Part shown: one piece after another, positions 25,764 through 34,192 of the stretch | Layout of the letters: every line of letters begins with the position of its first letter | Numbering within the stretch: position 1 is the stretch's first letter | NCBI RefSeq assembly: GCF_902459695.1 | Contig: NZ_CABPRZ010000005.1 | Coordinates: 1 to 64,000 of the forward strand | Direction: 5' to 3' | DNA: 64,000 bases | Origin: Pandoraea terrae | Lineage (GTDB): Bacteria > Pseudomonadota > Gammaproteobacteria > Burkholderiales > Burkholderiaceae | Made by a program: the position numbers and the translations under genes | Notes under the pieces: generated by a model | Databases searched by the model: none | The model's input: the letters and a program-made list of their open reading frames with translations, nothing else | What the model was told of the DNA's origin: nothing

Positions 25764-26435
25764 ATGATCTCGCGCACGCGGCGGCCGTCGAAATCCTCCG
25801 GCGGCGCGCCAGATTCTCCGCCGGATTTTGCGCCGGCTTCTCCACCGGCTTCTCCGCCGGATTTTGCACCGGCTTCTCCGCCGGATTTTGCACCGGCTTC
25901 TCCTTCGGATTCCCTCTATCGACGCTCGTCCGAGCGCCGCGCGAACGAACGAACCGATGCCGTCCCGGCGAAGCGGGGCAAGCCCGTGCTTAGCCTGAAG
26001 GGCCGCGCGCTCGGTTATCTTTCCCGCCGCGAATACAGCCGCGCCGAGCTGCGCCGCAAGCTGCTTCCCCATACCGACGATCCGGACGAAATTGATCGTC
26101 TGCTCGATTCGCTCGAACGCGACAAATATCTCTCGAACGATCGTTTTGCCGAGAGCGTCGTGCATCGACGTGCACAACGTGTGGGTACGTCGCGCATCGT
26201 CGGCGAACTCAAACAGCATCAGGTTGACCCTGCCAAGGTCGCCGCACTGGCCGAACAATTGCGCGATACCGAATTGGCACGCGCGCGCGCCGTCTGGCAG
26301 AAAAAATTCGGGGAAGTGGCCACGACGCCGGAAGACCGCGCACGCCAAATGCGCTTTCTGGCCAGCCGCGGCTTTTCCCATGCCGTGATCGGTAAAGTCG
26401 TAAGCGGCGCCGACGAATTTCCCGACGATTCGTAG
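25764..26435 (+). CDS. recX: Regulatory protein RecX with repetitive N-terminal extension
   Basis: RecX binds RecA filaments and inhibits them. The RecX domain covers about residues 75-222: LKGRALGYLSRREYSRAEL, DDPDEIDRLLDSLERDKYL and RFLASRGFSHAVI are typical three-helix repeats. The first 70 residues are an extra Pro/Ser/Ala-rich tail made of repeats of SPPDFAPA, not part of usual RecX proteins of about 150 residues. The start at 25764 is preferred because GAGAGG ends 7 nt before it; the ATG at 25758 is too close to that site. Confidence 0.93.
   Translation: MISRTRRPSKSSGGAPDSPPDFAPASPPASPPDFAPASPPDFAPASPSDSLYRRSSERRANERTDAVPAKRGKPVLSLKGRALGYLSRREYSRAELRRKLLPHTDDPDEIDRLLDSLERDKYLSNDRFAESVVHRRAQRVGTSRIVGELKQHQVDPAKVAALAEQLRDTELARARAVWQKKFGEVATTPEDRARQMRFLASRGFSHAVIGKVVSGADEFPDDS
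25815..25898 (+). repeat. 24-bp in-frame minisatellite in recX
   Basis: Units of 24 bp beginning TCTCCGCCGGATTTTGC lie at 25815-25838, 25851-25874 and 25875-25898. The last two are identical. A 12-bp half unit (TCTCCACCGGCT) sits at 25839-25850. All are in frame and encode SPPDFAPA. The array is a likely variable-number repeat. Confidence 0.9.
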
Positions 26436-26519
26436 GGTCACTCCCCGTCGCGGCAAGAGAACGCATGGGGGTGCACGCCCCGCGATGCCGCATTGCACAA
26501 GGATTTGCACCTTATTTAA

Positions 26520-26540
26520 CCGACCGGACGGTCGGGTTTT
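26520..26540 (+). terminator. Possible terminator after recX
   Basis: A short stem, CCGACC (26520-26525) with GGTCGG (26530-26535), is followed by GTTTT. It lies 85 bp past the recX stop and before the DUF2889 gene. Confidence 0.5.
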
Positions 26541-26638
26541 GCCGGGCGGATGGCCGGTTCGCTTGTGCGACCGCGAAAGCGGGCAACTTGCGTATGCTAG
26601 AATCAAGATCTTTCCGCGTTCATGCACCGCACATTCGC

Positions 26639-27313
26639 ATGCCGCTCTCAGAGCCCGCCCCTCGTACCCTGCGTCACCGTCGCGCCATCGAAGTCGAAGC
26701 TTTCGTGCGCGACGATGGCCTATGGGATATCGAAGCCCGTCTGACCGACCACAAAACACGTGATTTTGCGTTGGCGACGGGCATTCGGCCATTGGGCGAG
26801 CCGATTCACGAGTTGTGGCTGCGCGTCACCATCGACGATCAATTCACCGTGCTGGACGCCGAGGCTGCCTCCGACTGGGTACCGTATCCGGGCATCTGCG
26901 ATGCCATCGGTACCGCCTACCGCCAGCTGATCGGCTTGAACCTGCGTCGCGGTTTCCGCCATGCGGTGCGCGAGCGGCTGGCAGGCGCGGCAGGCTGCAC
27001 TCACATCACTGAGCTGTGCAGCGTGTTGCCCACGGCGGCGATCCAGGCATTCACGGGCGAAGTCATCGACACGCGCGACACTGCCGGCGCAGGCGACAAT
27101 TCGGATTCACCCCCTTTCCAACTCGGACATTGCCACGCCCTGCGGTTTGACGGTGAGGCGGTGCGCCGGTTTTACCCGCGCTGGTTCAACGGCCGCGCAA
27201 ACGATCGAGCGAACGAACCCACGACGGGCGCCACGGAAGCGTCTCGCGATGGCACTTCGGCTCGCACGCTCGAACCCAAACTTCCAACTCAGCAAGAAGG
27301 GAATCACGCATGA
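26639..27313 (+). CDS. DUF2889 family protein
   Basis: This 224-residue protein of unknown function has the DUF2889 pattern. It includes [28 protein letters not shown] in part at residues 13-40, then [11 protein letters not shown] and [20 protein letters not shown] near 120. Conserved Cys and His in the latter look like a metal or cofactor site, but none is established. The C-terminal 35 residues are polar and low complexity. Its stop overlaps the sucC start in ATGA, so the two are translationally coupled. The start at 26639 matches homologues; an in-frame ATG at 26594 is also possible. Confidence 0.8.
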   Translation: MPLSEPAPRTLRHRRAIEVEAFVRDDGLWDIEARLTDHKTRDFALATGIRPLGEPIHELWLRVTIDDQFTVLDAEAASDWVPYPGICDAIGTAYRQLIGLNLRRGFRHAVRERLAGAAGCTHITELCSVLPTAAIQAFTGEVIDTRDTAGAGDNSDSPPFQLGHCHALRFDGEAVRRFYPRWFNGRANDRANEPTTGATEASRDGTSARTLEPKLPTQQEGNHA

Positions 27314-28476
27314 AGATTCATGAGTATCAAGGCAAGGAAATCCTCCGAAAATTCGGAGTCGCGGTGCCCCGCGGCATTCCGGCGTTTTCCGTGGATGAGG
27401 CCATGAAGGCAGCCGAAGAACTCGGCGGTCCGGTTTGGGTGGTCAAGGCCCAGATTCACGCGGGTGGTCGCGGTAAGGGCGGCGGCGTGAAGGTGGCCAA
27501 GTCGCTCGAGCAAGTGCGCGAATACGCCAACCAGATCCTCGGCATGCAACTGGTCACGCACCAGACCGGTCCGGAAGGCCAGAAGGTCAACCGCCTGCTG
27601 ATCGAAGAAGGCGCCGACATCAAGAACGAACTGTACGTCAGTCTCGTCGTCGACCGCGTGTCGCAGAAGATCGTGCTGATGGGCTCGAGCGAAGGCGGCA
27701 TGGACATCGAAGAAGTCGCCGCAAAGCACCCGGAACTGATCCACAAGGTGATCGTCGAGCCGTCGAAGGGCCTGCAGGACGCAGAAGCCGACGACCTGGC
27801 CAAGAAGATCGGCGTCCCCGACGCTTCGATTCCGCAAGCCCGCGCGATCCTGCAAGGTCTGTACAAGGCCTTCTGGGAAACCGATGCATCGCTGGCCGAA
27901 ATCAACCCGCTGAACGTTGACGGCAACGGCAAGGTCACCGCCCTGGACGCCAAGTTCAACTTCGATTCGAATGCCCTGTTCCGCCATCCGGAAATCGTCG
28001 CCTACCGCGATCTGGATGAAGAAGATCCGGCCGAAGTCGAAGCCTCGAAGTTCGATCTGGCTTACATCTCGCTCGACGGCAACATCGGCTGCCTGGTGAA
28101 CGGCGCCGGCTTGGCCATGGCGACGATGGATACGATCAAGCTGTTTGGCGGCGAACCGGCGAACTTCCTGGACGTGGGCGGTGGCGCCACGACGGAGAAG
28201 GTCACGGAAGCCTTCAAGATCATGCTGAAGAACCCGAACCTGACCGCCATCCTGGTCAACATCTTCGGCGGCATCATGCGCTGCGACGTCATCGCCGAAG
28301 GCGTGATCGCGGCTTCGAAGGCCGTTTCGCTGAAGGTGCCGCTGGTCGTCCGCATGAAGGGCACCAACGAAGACCTGGGCAAGAAGATGCTGGCGGAATC
28401 CGGCCTGCCGATCATTGCTGCGGACAGCATGGAAGAAGCTGCCCAGAAGGTTGTGACGGCTGCCAAAGGCAACTAA
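27310..28476 (+). CDS. sucC: Succinyl-CoA synthetase (ADP-forming) beta subunit
   Basis: SucC is the ATP-grasp beta subunit of succinyl-CoA ligase in the citric acid cycle, paired with SucD. The 388 residues are full length. They start [20 protein letters not shown] and contain the nucleotide-binding [17 protein letters not shown] near residue 46, NPLNVD in the metal site near 199 and [12 protein letters not shown] near 294. The start overlaps the DUF2889 stop by 4 bp, with GAAGGGA upstream. sucD follows after 84 bp. Confidence 0.97.
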   Translation: MKIHEYQGKEILRKFGVAVPRGIPAFSVDEAMKAAEELGGPVWVVKAQIHAGGRGKGGGVKVAKSLEQVREYANQILGMQLVTHQTGPEGQKVNRLLIEEGADIKNELYVSLVVDRVSQKIVLMGSSEGGMDIEEVAAKHPELIHKVIVEPSKGLQDAEADDLAKKIGVPDASIPQARAILQGLYKAFWETDASLAEINPLNVDGNGKVTALDAKFNFDSNALFRHPEIVAYRDLDEEDPAEVEASKFDLAYISLDGNIGCLVNGAGLAMATMDTIKLFGGEPANFLDVGGGATTEKVTEAFKIMLKNPNLTAILVNIFGGIMRCDVIAEGVIAASKAVSLKVPLVVRMKGTNEDLGKKMLAESGLPIIAADSMEEAAQKVVTAAKGN

Positions 28477-28560
28477 CGAAAACTGTTGAGCCGCAGCGAG
28501 GCGCCGCAGTGATCTGCCAGCGCCTGACGCTGCCCGGCAACCGGATGAAGGAAATAAGCA

Positions 28561-29442
28561 ATGTCGATTCTGATTAACAAAGACACCAAGGTCATCACCC
28601 AAGGTATCACCGGCAAGACCGGTCAGTTCCACACGCGCATGTGCCGTGAATACGCCAACGGCAAGAATGCCTACGTCGCCGGCGTGAACCCGAAGAAGGC
28701 CGGTGAGGACTTCGAGGGCATCCCCATTTTCGGTTCGGTCAAGGACGCCAAGGCACAAACCGGCGCGACCGTTTCGGTGATCTACGTCCCGCCCGCAGGC
28801 GCTGCCGCCGCGATCTGGGAAGCCGTCGAAGCCGATCTGGACCTGGCGATCTGCATCACGGAAGGGATTCCCGTGCGCGACATGATCGAAGTGAAGGACC
28901 GCATGCGCCGTGAAGGTCGCAAGACGCTGCTGCTCGGACCGAACTGCCCGGGCGTCATCACGCCGGACGAGCTGAAGATCGGCATCATGCCGGGCCACAT
29001 TCACAAGAAGGGCCGCATCGGCGTCGTGTCGCGTTCGGGCACCCTGACGTACGAAGCCGTCGGTCAATTGACGGCACTGGGCCTGGGCCAATCGAGCGCT
29101 GTCGGTATCGGCGGCGACCCGATCAACGGTCTGAAGCACATCGACGTCATGAAGATGTTCAACGACGATCCGGATACGGACGCCGTGATCATGATCGGTG
29201 AAATCGGCGGTCCGGACGAAGCCGAAGCCGCTTACTGGGTCAAGGACAACATGAAGAAGCCGGTCGTCGGCTTCATCGCGGGTGTCACGGCGCCGGCAGG
29301 CAAGCGCATGGGCCACGCCGGCGCGCTGATTTCGGGCGGTGCCGATACGGCCGAAGCGAAGCTGGAAATCATGGAGGCCTGCGGTATCACGGTCACCAAG
29401 AACCCGTCGGAAATGGCGCGTCTGCTGAAGGCCAAGCTGTAA
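28561..29442 (+). CDS. sucD: Succinyl-CoA synthetase alpha subunit
   Basis: SucD is the CoA-binding subunit that carries the phosphohistidine intermediate. The 293 residues are full length: N-terminal [11 protein letters not shown] Rossmann motif, [10 protein letters not shown] near 100, [10 protein letters not shown] near 123 and the active-site His in [10 protein letters not shown] near 246. A good AAGGAAA site lies before the ATG. A strong terminator follows. Confidence 0.97.
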   Translation: MSILINKDTKVITQGITGKTGQFHTRMCREYANGKNAYVAGVNPKKAGEDFEGIPIFGSVKDAKAQTGATVSVIYVPPAGAAAAIWEAVEADLDLAICITEGIPVRDMIEVKDRMRREGRKTLLLGPNCPGVITPDELKIGIMPGHIHKKGRIGVVSRSGTLTYEAVGQLTALGLGQSSAVGIGGDPINGLKHIDVMKMFNDDPDTDAVIMIGEIGGPDEAEAAYWVKDNMKKPVVGFIAGVTAPAGKRMGHAGALISGGADTAEAKLEIMEACGITVTKNPSEMARLLKAKL

Positions 29443-29504
29443 TACAGCCCCATCGTACGATGTGCCGCCTGCCGGAACCGGCGGGCGGCTTGGGTGTCTG
29501 AGGA

Positions 29505-29537
29505 AGAGGGAATCCGGCTTGCCGGGTTCCCTCTTTC
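29505..29537 (+). terminator. Terminator of DUF2889-sucCD
   Basis: A long hairpin (29505-29518 with 29521-29534; arms AGAGGGAA and TTCCCTCT at the base, CCGGC/GCCGG at the tip) is followed by TTCGTT. A second GC-rich stem (GCCGCCTGCCGG/CCGGCGGGCGGC) lies just before it. Confidence 0.85.
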
Positions 29538-29597
29538 GTTATTGTGACGGCATCGTCATCTGATATTGTCGTATTTTCCGGAAAAGGAACCCCCGGC

Positions 29598-30314
29598 ATG
29601 TTTGAGTTCTTCGTTGAACTGAATTGGGCAGCGGTGCTGCAAATCATCATGATCGACATCCTGCTGGGTGGCGATAATGCCGTGGTGATTGCGCTGGCCT
29701 GTCGCAATTTGCCGGCCAAGCAGCGTTTGCAAGGCGTGATGTGGGGGACCGCCGGCGCCATCATCCTGCGGGTGATCCTGATCGCCTTCGCCGTCACGCT
29801 GCTCAATATTCCGTTCCTGAAGGCCATCGGCGGCCTGCTGCTGCTCTGGATCGGCGTGAAGCTGATGTTGCCCGACGCAGATGCGCACGACAACGTGAAG
29901 CCTGCCGACAAGCTCTGGACCGCCATCAAGACGATCATCATTGCCGACCTCGTCATGAGCGTCGACAACGTCATCGCCATCGCCGGCGCGGCGCAGGGTG
30001 CGGCCGATCATCATCAGATGCCGCTGATCATCTTCGGTCTCATCGTCTCGATTCCGTTGATCGTGTGGGGCTCGCAACTCGTGCTCAAGCTGCTCGACCG
30101 CTTCCCGATCATCGTCATGGCCGGCGCCGCGCTGCTCGGCTGGATCGCGGGCGGACTCCTGGTCACCGACAAGGGCGTGGTGCCGTATATGCCGTTCGAT
30201 CCCGAAGTGGCGCATTACGCCGCGGCTGTGCTCGGCGCCGCGTTTGTCGTCGTCGTCGGCTTGATCCTCAAGAAACGTCAGACGGCGCGCCAGGTCGGCG
30301 CGGCGTCGAAGTAA
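29598..30314 (+). CDS. TerC family membrane protein (YjbE/YkoY type)
   Basis: This 238-residue inner-membrane protein has about seven spans. Two inverted copies of the family motif with acidic residues in the membrane are visible: LLGGDNAVVIAL near residue 22 and VMSVDNVIAIAG near 118. TerC-type proteins are linked to manganese or other metal export and to metalation of exported proteins. The His/Asp-rich hydrophilic loop at about 93-105 (PDADAHDNVK) lies between the copies. The gene is monocistronic, with its own terminator. No yybP-ykoY riboswitch is apparent upstream. Confidence 0.9.
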   Translation: MFEFFVELNWAAVLQIIMIDILLGGDNAVVIALACRNLPAKQRLQGVMWGTAGAIILRVILIAFAVTLLNIPFLKAIGGLLLLWIGVKLMLPDADAHDNVKPADKLWTAIKTIIIADLVMSVDNVIAIAGAAQGAADHHQMPLIIFGLIVSIPLIVWGSQLVLKLLDRFPIIVMAGAALLGWIAGGLLVTDKGVVPYMPFDPEVAHYAAAVLGAAFVVVVGLILKKRQTARQVGAASK

Positions 30315-30330
30315 GCGGCACTCGGATTAA

Positions 30331-30360
30331 CGGACGATGCCGCTCGGCATCGTCCGGTTT
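30331..30360 (+). terminator. Terminator after the terC-type gene
   Basis: A perfect 11-bp stem, CGGACGATGCC (30331-30341) with GGCATCGTCCG (30346-30356), has a GCTC loop and then GTTTT. Confidence 0.92.
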
Positions 30361-30451
30361 TGATCCGGGGCAGGGGCGGCGCGGCCGGCCTGTGGCATAC
30401 TCCGCCCACAGTTTTCCTGCATTCCATTCAACGCTTTCCCCAGGGAGTTTC

Positions 30452-30970
30452 ATGATGCGTCGTACAGGCCGCCGGGTTGCCGGCATCGCCAAGCCCAAGG
30501 GCTTTACCCTGATCGAACTGATGATCGTGCTCGCGATCATCGGTGTGTTGGTGATGGCCGGCGTGCCGTACCTGCAGAACTACCTGATCCGCGCACGCGT
30601 CGTGGAGGGGCTTGGCGCGGCTGCCGGTGCCAAGACGCTCGTGAACGAGAACGCCATGCATGGTGCGCCGTTTTCGAACGGCTGGGAGGCGCCTGCCGCC
30701 ACCGACAACGTGAACGCGGTCACAATCGACAATGCGAGCGGCGCCGTCACGGTCGCGTACACACAACGCGCTGGCGACGGCGCTATCGTGCTGGTGCCGA
30801 CCGCCCGTGCCGCGAATGGCGACGGGCAAGCGCTCACCGTGGGGCAAACGCCGCAGGGCCAGATTGTCTGGGTCTGTTACGCCCAGGGCAAGCAGAACGC
30901 GCCGGGCGGCGCCACGCTGCCGGCCAAGTACGCGCCGGCCGAGTGCCGCGACGCCACGCCGGCGACGTAA
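30452..30970 (+). CDS. pilA: Type IV pilin (PilA-like major or minor pilin)
   Basis: This 172-residue prepilin has a short basic leader ending at KPKG. FTLIELMIVLAIIGVLVMAG follows at residues 18-37, the class III signal cut after Gly by PilD with Phe methylation and the conserved Glu5. The C-terminal domain has a single Cys pair (VCYAQGK and AECRDA), forming the D-region loop typical of pilins. It lies upstream of a PglL/TfpO-type oligosaccharyltransferase gene, so the pilin may be O-glycosylated. GGGAG precedes two possible ATGs (30452 and 30455). Confidence 0.88.
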   Translation: MMRRTGRRVAGIAKPKGFTLIELMIVLAIIGVLVMAGVPYLQNYLIRARVVEGLGAAAGAKTLVNENAMHGAPFSNGWEAPAATDNVNAVTIDNASGAVTVAYTQRAGDGAIVLVPTARAANGDGQALTVGQTPQGQIVWVCYAQGKQNAPGGATLPAKYAPAECRDATPAT

Positions 30971-31123
30971 CCTCGACACAAACCATTTGCCTGCATGCCG
31001 GGCCCCGTCCGGATCTGACGACGGCGGGCCCTGGCCCGGCAGCGCGCCGCATTCGTCCCCGCACCAGCCACTTTTTGGGTATGCTTTGCGCTTTGCCCGA
31101 ACTCCCCTTTTGCGGCGGCGACC

Positions 31124-32932
31124 TTGTTTCCTCCTCTGCTTCTTTCCCTGATCGGCCTGACTGTCGGTCTGATCTGGGCCTGGCCATATAACCTGGTCCG
31201 GCACACCTACCCGATTTCCACGTTCTACTCCGAGAGCCTGTGCTTTGCGCTGTTCGTGGTGTTGACCGTGTTGTTGATGATCGCCGTTCAGCGGCGCGAT
31301 GCCCGGCAACTGCAAACGCCACGTATTGCGCTGATGCCGCTCGGCTTTCTCGCCGTCGTTCTGCTCCAGAAGGCGCTGATCCCTACCGAACTGCCGACGC
31401 TGCAGGCGACCGCGGTGTTATACGGTCTGGCCATGCTGGCCGCTGTGCACTGCGGATTCTGGGCCGCGCAACTCGGATGGCGCGACGCGATGATGCGCTG
31501 GAGCGCGGCCGCGCTGACGATTGGCGGGCTGTATGCCGTCGGGGCGCAGCTGATGCAGGCATTTCATCTCGAGCCGTCGCTGCCGTGGCTCGTTGCGCAG
31601 TACACGGTCAAGGTCGCGCGGCGGCTGTTCGGCAATATGTACCAGCCAAACCATCTGGCGACGTATCTTTCGCTCGCCAGCGCCGGCGCGTTCTATCTCT
31701 GGTATTTGCGCCGCTTGCCGGGCTGGGCGTGGGTGCCCATTGCCGCCGCACTTGACATCGGCATCGCGCTGACCGCGTCGCGTACGCCATGGCTGCAACT
31801 GGGGCTGCTTGCGGCCGCCGGCCTGTGGATGGTCTGGCTGGAGCGCGCCGAAACGCCGCACACGATGCGCAGGGCGCTACGCTGGTGGGTGCCGGTCGCG
31901 ATCCTGCCGTTGATGGCGGTGATGACTGAAGGGGTGCATTGGGCCGACGCCGCGTTTCATCTGCAACTGGAAGGCAGCGCCATGGAGCGCCTGCAACAGG
32001 CCGGGCAGGTGTCCGGGCGCCTGAATCTGTGGCGCTACGGATGGGGCATTTTCGAGCAGCATTGGCTGTTCGGCGCCGGGTGGTCGAATTACCTCGACGC
32101 ACAATTCGCGCTGGCCAGCACGCTCGGGCCGGTGGAGATGGCCGACAACGCGCACAATGCGGTGCTCGACATGCTCGCCAAGGGCGGCATCATAGGCGTG
32201 ATAATGGTGTTCGTGCCGCTGCTGTTCTGGTGCGTGCGCGCGGTACGCGGCCTGAAATCGGCACCGGTCACGTTGGCTTTCATCCTGCTCGGCATGCTGG
32301 CAGTGCACGCCATGCTTGAATATCCGCAGCATTACGCGTTCTTCCTGCTGCCCGCGATGTTCCTGCTCGGGTTCGCCGAGACGCGCGCGTTCGAACGCAT
32401 CAAGCCTGCCGCGGTCGGCACCGTCAACGCACTGATTGCGGTGTTGGGATGTGTGATGCTGGTCTACCTGCATCTGGACTATCGGCGTGCGGAAGTGGCC
32501 TACCGCGCGGGCCAGATCGAGGCATATCGCAGCAATCCGGCCCGGTTCTTTGCCCCGTATGGTGACTATGCGGTGACGGGGGCGTTGCAACTCGATCGCG
32601 ATTCGCTGGACGAGAAGCTTGCCGCGCATCGTCAAGCCATGGCGCTCGGTGCGGGGGCGACCATGATCAAGCGCTATGTCGTGCTGTTGGCGTTGGCAGG
32701 CCGGGACGACGAGGCGCTCGAGGATGTTCGCCGGCTGAAGAACTACAACTCGGGATGGTTCGATCGCGAGTACGCGGCGCTCGTTGCCATGTGCCGCGCC
32801 CAAGGCGAGGCATTGAAACCGTTTACGAAGAAGCTCACACGCGAGTTCGGTCCCGCGAAGGGCGTGCCGCCGGCGGAAGACGACGCGGCCATCTCGGCGC
32901 CGGCACCCCGGCAGGGCGCACGGCTCGCCTAG
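31124..32932 (+). CDS. pglL: PglL-type O-oligosaccharyltransferase (Wzy_C family)
   Basis: This 602-residue inner-membrane protein has about 11-12 spans in the first 440 residues. It carries the ligase/polymerase signature region with SGRLNLWRYGWGIFEQHW near 305 and ADNAHNAVLDMLAKGG near 345. A soluble C-terminal part of PglL_A type follows (YRRAEVAYRAGQIEAYRSN). PglL proteins move a lipid-linked glycan to Ser residues of pilins and other exported proteins. The alternative is an O-antigen ligase (WaaL), but the position next to a pilin gene favours protein glycosylation. The only plausible start is TTG at 31124 with a poor Shine-Dalgarno. Confidence 0.8.
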   Translation: MFPPLLLSLIGLTVGLIWAWPYNLVRHTYPISTFYSESLCFALFVVLTVLLMIAVQRRDARQLQTPRIALMPLGFLAVVLLQKALIPTELPTLQATAVLYGLAMLAAVHCGFWAAQLGWRDAMMRWSAAALTIGGLYAVGAQLMQAFHLEPSLPWLVAQYTVKVARRLFGNMYQPNHLATYLSLASAGAFYLWYLRRLPGWAWVPIAAALDIGIALTASRTPWLQLGLLAAAGLWMVWLERAETPHTMRRALRWWVPVAILPLMAVMTEGVHWADAAFHLQLEGSAMERLQQAGQVSGRLNLWRYGWGIFEQHWLFGAGWSNYLDAQFALASTLGPVEMADNAHNAVLDMLAKGGIIGVIMVFVPLLFWCVRAVRGLKSAPVTLAFILLGMLAVHAMLEYPQHYAFFLLPAMFLLGFAETRAFERIKPAAVGTVNALIAVLGCVMLVYLHLDYRRAEVAYRAGQIEAYRSNPARFFAPYGDYAVTGALQLDRDSLDEKLAAHRQAMALGAGATMIKRYVVLLALAGRDDEALEDVRRLKNYNSGWFDREYAALVAMCRAQGEALKPFTKKLTREFGPAKGVPPAEDDAAISAPAPRQGARLA

Positions 32933-32974
32933 GGCCGGTTCACGCGACTATCGGACCCGCAGCGGTGTGCGGCG

Positions 32975-33862
32975 TTATGCCGTGCCCGCCGTTTTTCCCG
33001 CGGCCGTGCCAGCCTTCCCGTCTGATTCGCCCCCTGCGTCTGCCCCCGCTGCGTTCTCCTCGTCCCCTCGGGCCCAGAAGAACCGGTCGGGAAAGTGCCG
33101 GCCCATGCCGGGGCGGAACGCGTTGAGCGTGACTTGCTGAAGATATTCCTGCGCCTCGCGCACGGCTTCGGGCATGTCGAGTCCGTTCGCGAGCATCGCC
33201 GCCACGGCGGCGGCAAGCGTATCAACGGCGCCGGCGATGTTGTGCGGCGGACGATCCCAGGCATCTTCACGAACCACGCCGTCATCGCTGTGCAGCGTGT
33301 GCGTCCATTGCGGGCCGCTCGTGTCGCTCACCAGCACGAACTCGCAACCGTGCTCGAGCAGCGCGGCAACGGCTTCGTCCAGCGTCGGATTTTCGTTTTC
33401 GATCGTGGCCTGCGCCAGCGCGATGACGGTGGCGGGGCTGGCAACCAGCACGCTCGATTGCGGTGCAAGCAGGCTGGCCGTCGCTTCGCGCAGTTCGTCG
33501 GCCGACAGCAAATGCTCGCCGGCCAGCGAGAAGTCGGGCGCAATGACCAACGGGGTGTCGTCGTAATCCGCCACGATCTCCGCGACCGCGGCAACGTTCT
33601 CGGCGTTGACTGCGCCGCCGACCTTGAACGCGGCCACCGGCATGTCCTCGAGCAGCATGCGTGCCTGGTCGATGACCCAGTCGGGATCGACGGCAACCAC
33701 GTCGTCGAGATTGCGGGAGTCCTGTGTCGAATATCCTGTCAGGACAGACACGCCGTAACCGCCCATGCTGGCGAACGTCAGCAGGTCGGCTTGCACGCCG
33801 GTGGCGGAGGTCGGATCGGCCAGGCCGAAGGTGAGAATGATGGGCGGGGAATCGATTTGCAT
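32975..33862 (-). CDS. thiD: Hydroxymethylpyrimidine/phosphomethylpyrimidine kinase
   Basis: ThiD phosphorylates HMP and HMP-P for thiamine synthesis. The 295-residue protein is a ribokinase-fold enzyme: SATGVQADLLTFASMGGYGVSVLT near residue 18 (in part), KVGGAVNAENVAAVAEI near 80, and a C-terminal HNIAGAVDTLAAAVAAML near 210. The anion-hole GAGD of most kinases reads GAVD here. The last 30 residues are low-complexity Ala/Gly. It is divergent from the rubredoxin gene with about 100 bp between starts. The GAVD substitution may alter activity. Confidence 0.8.
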   Translation of the reverse strand: MQIDSPPIILTFGLADPTSATGVQADLLTFASMGGYGVSVLTGYSTQDSRNLDDVVAVDPDWVIDQARMLLEDMPVAAFKVGGAVNAENVAAVAEIVADYDDTPLVIAPDFSLAGEHLLSADELREATASLLAPQSSVLVASPATVIALAQATIENENPTLDEAVAALLEHGCEFVLVSDTSGPQWTHTLHSDDGVVREDAWDRPPHNIAGAVDTLAAAVAAMLANGLDMPEAVREAQEYLQQVTLNAFRPGMGRHFPDRFFWARGDEENAAGADAGGESDGKAGTAAGKTAGTA

Positions 33863-33965
33863 GTATTGCCGTCTGGCGTGGGGTGTGCGATCTGGTCAGG
33901 GGGTGGGTTCCACGGTACCATCACGCCTTAAGCCATTGTAACGGAACGCTTGTCGCTGAAGAAGA

Positions 33966-34136
33966 ATGGAATACAAGAGCTGGATGTGCCTGATTTGCGG
34001 CTGGATTTACGACGAAGCGGCGGGAGCGCCCGATGACGGCATTGCGCCCGGCACCCTTTGGGCGGACGTCCCGATGAACTGGACGTGCCCGGAGTGCGGT
34101 GCGCGCAAGGAAGACTTTGAAATGGTCCAGATCTAG
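33966..34136 (+). CDS. Rubredoxin
   Basis: This 56-residue iron-sulphur-free FeCys4 electron carrier has both Cys pairs: CLICGWIYDEAAG at residues 8-20 and CPECGARKEDFEMV near 41. The spacing and the WADVPMNWTCP segment are standard for rubredoxin. The partner reductase is not in the window. A GAAGAAG stretch lies just before the ATG. It is divergent from thiD, an arrangement seen in other Burkholderiales. Confidence 0.95.
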   Translation: MEYKSWMCLICGWIYDEAAGAPDDGIAPGTLWADVPMNWTCPECGARKEDFEMVQI

Positions 34137-34192
34137 GGCCTGTTCCGGCCCAACCCCGCCATCCCCGCCCGACGGGGCAGGAGATACGGCCC

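Noticed and set aside
25815-25898. Possible CRISPR-like repeats
   Set aside because: The units are contiguous 24-mers in frame within recX, with no spacers.
27304-29316. A 670-codon open frame on the minus strand opposite sucC-sucD
   Set aside because: It is the GC-skew shadow of sucCD; composition is Arg/His/Gln-rich and it has no domain resemblance. Similar shadows lie opposite hutU (60402-62498), the MHS transporter (20446-22041) and tctE (22423-23928).
29443-29597. yybP-ykoY manganese riboswitch before the terC-type gene
   Set aside because: The stretch is explained by two terminator hairpins of sucCD; the conserved riboswitch core was not seen.
30385-30415. Sigma-54 promoter before the pilin gene (TGGCAT near 30391)
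   Set aside because: The GC of the -12 element does not occur at the required spacing (the bases there read GCCCA).
32975-33862. Pyridoxal kinase instead of ThiD
   Set aside because: The N-terminal SATGVQADLLTF pattern and overall length fit HMP/HMP-P kinase better; the GAVD change was noted but is not enough to reassign.
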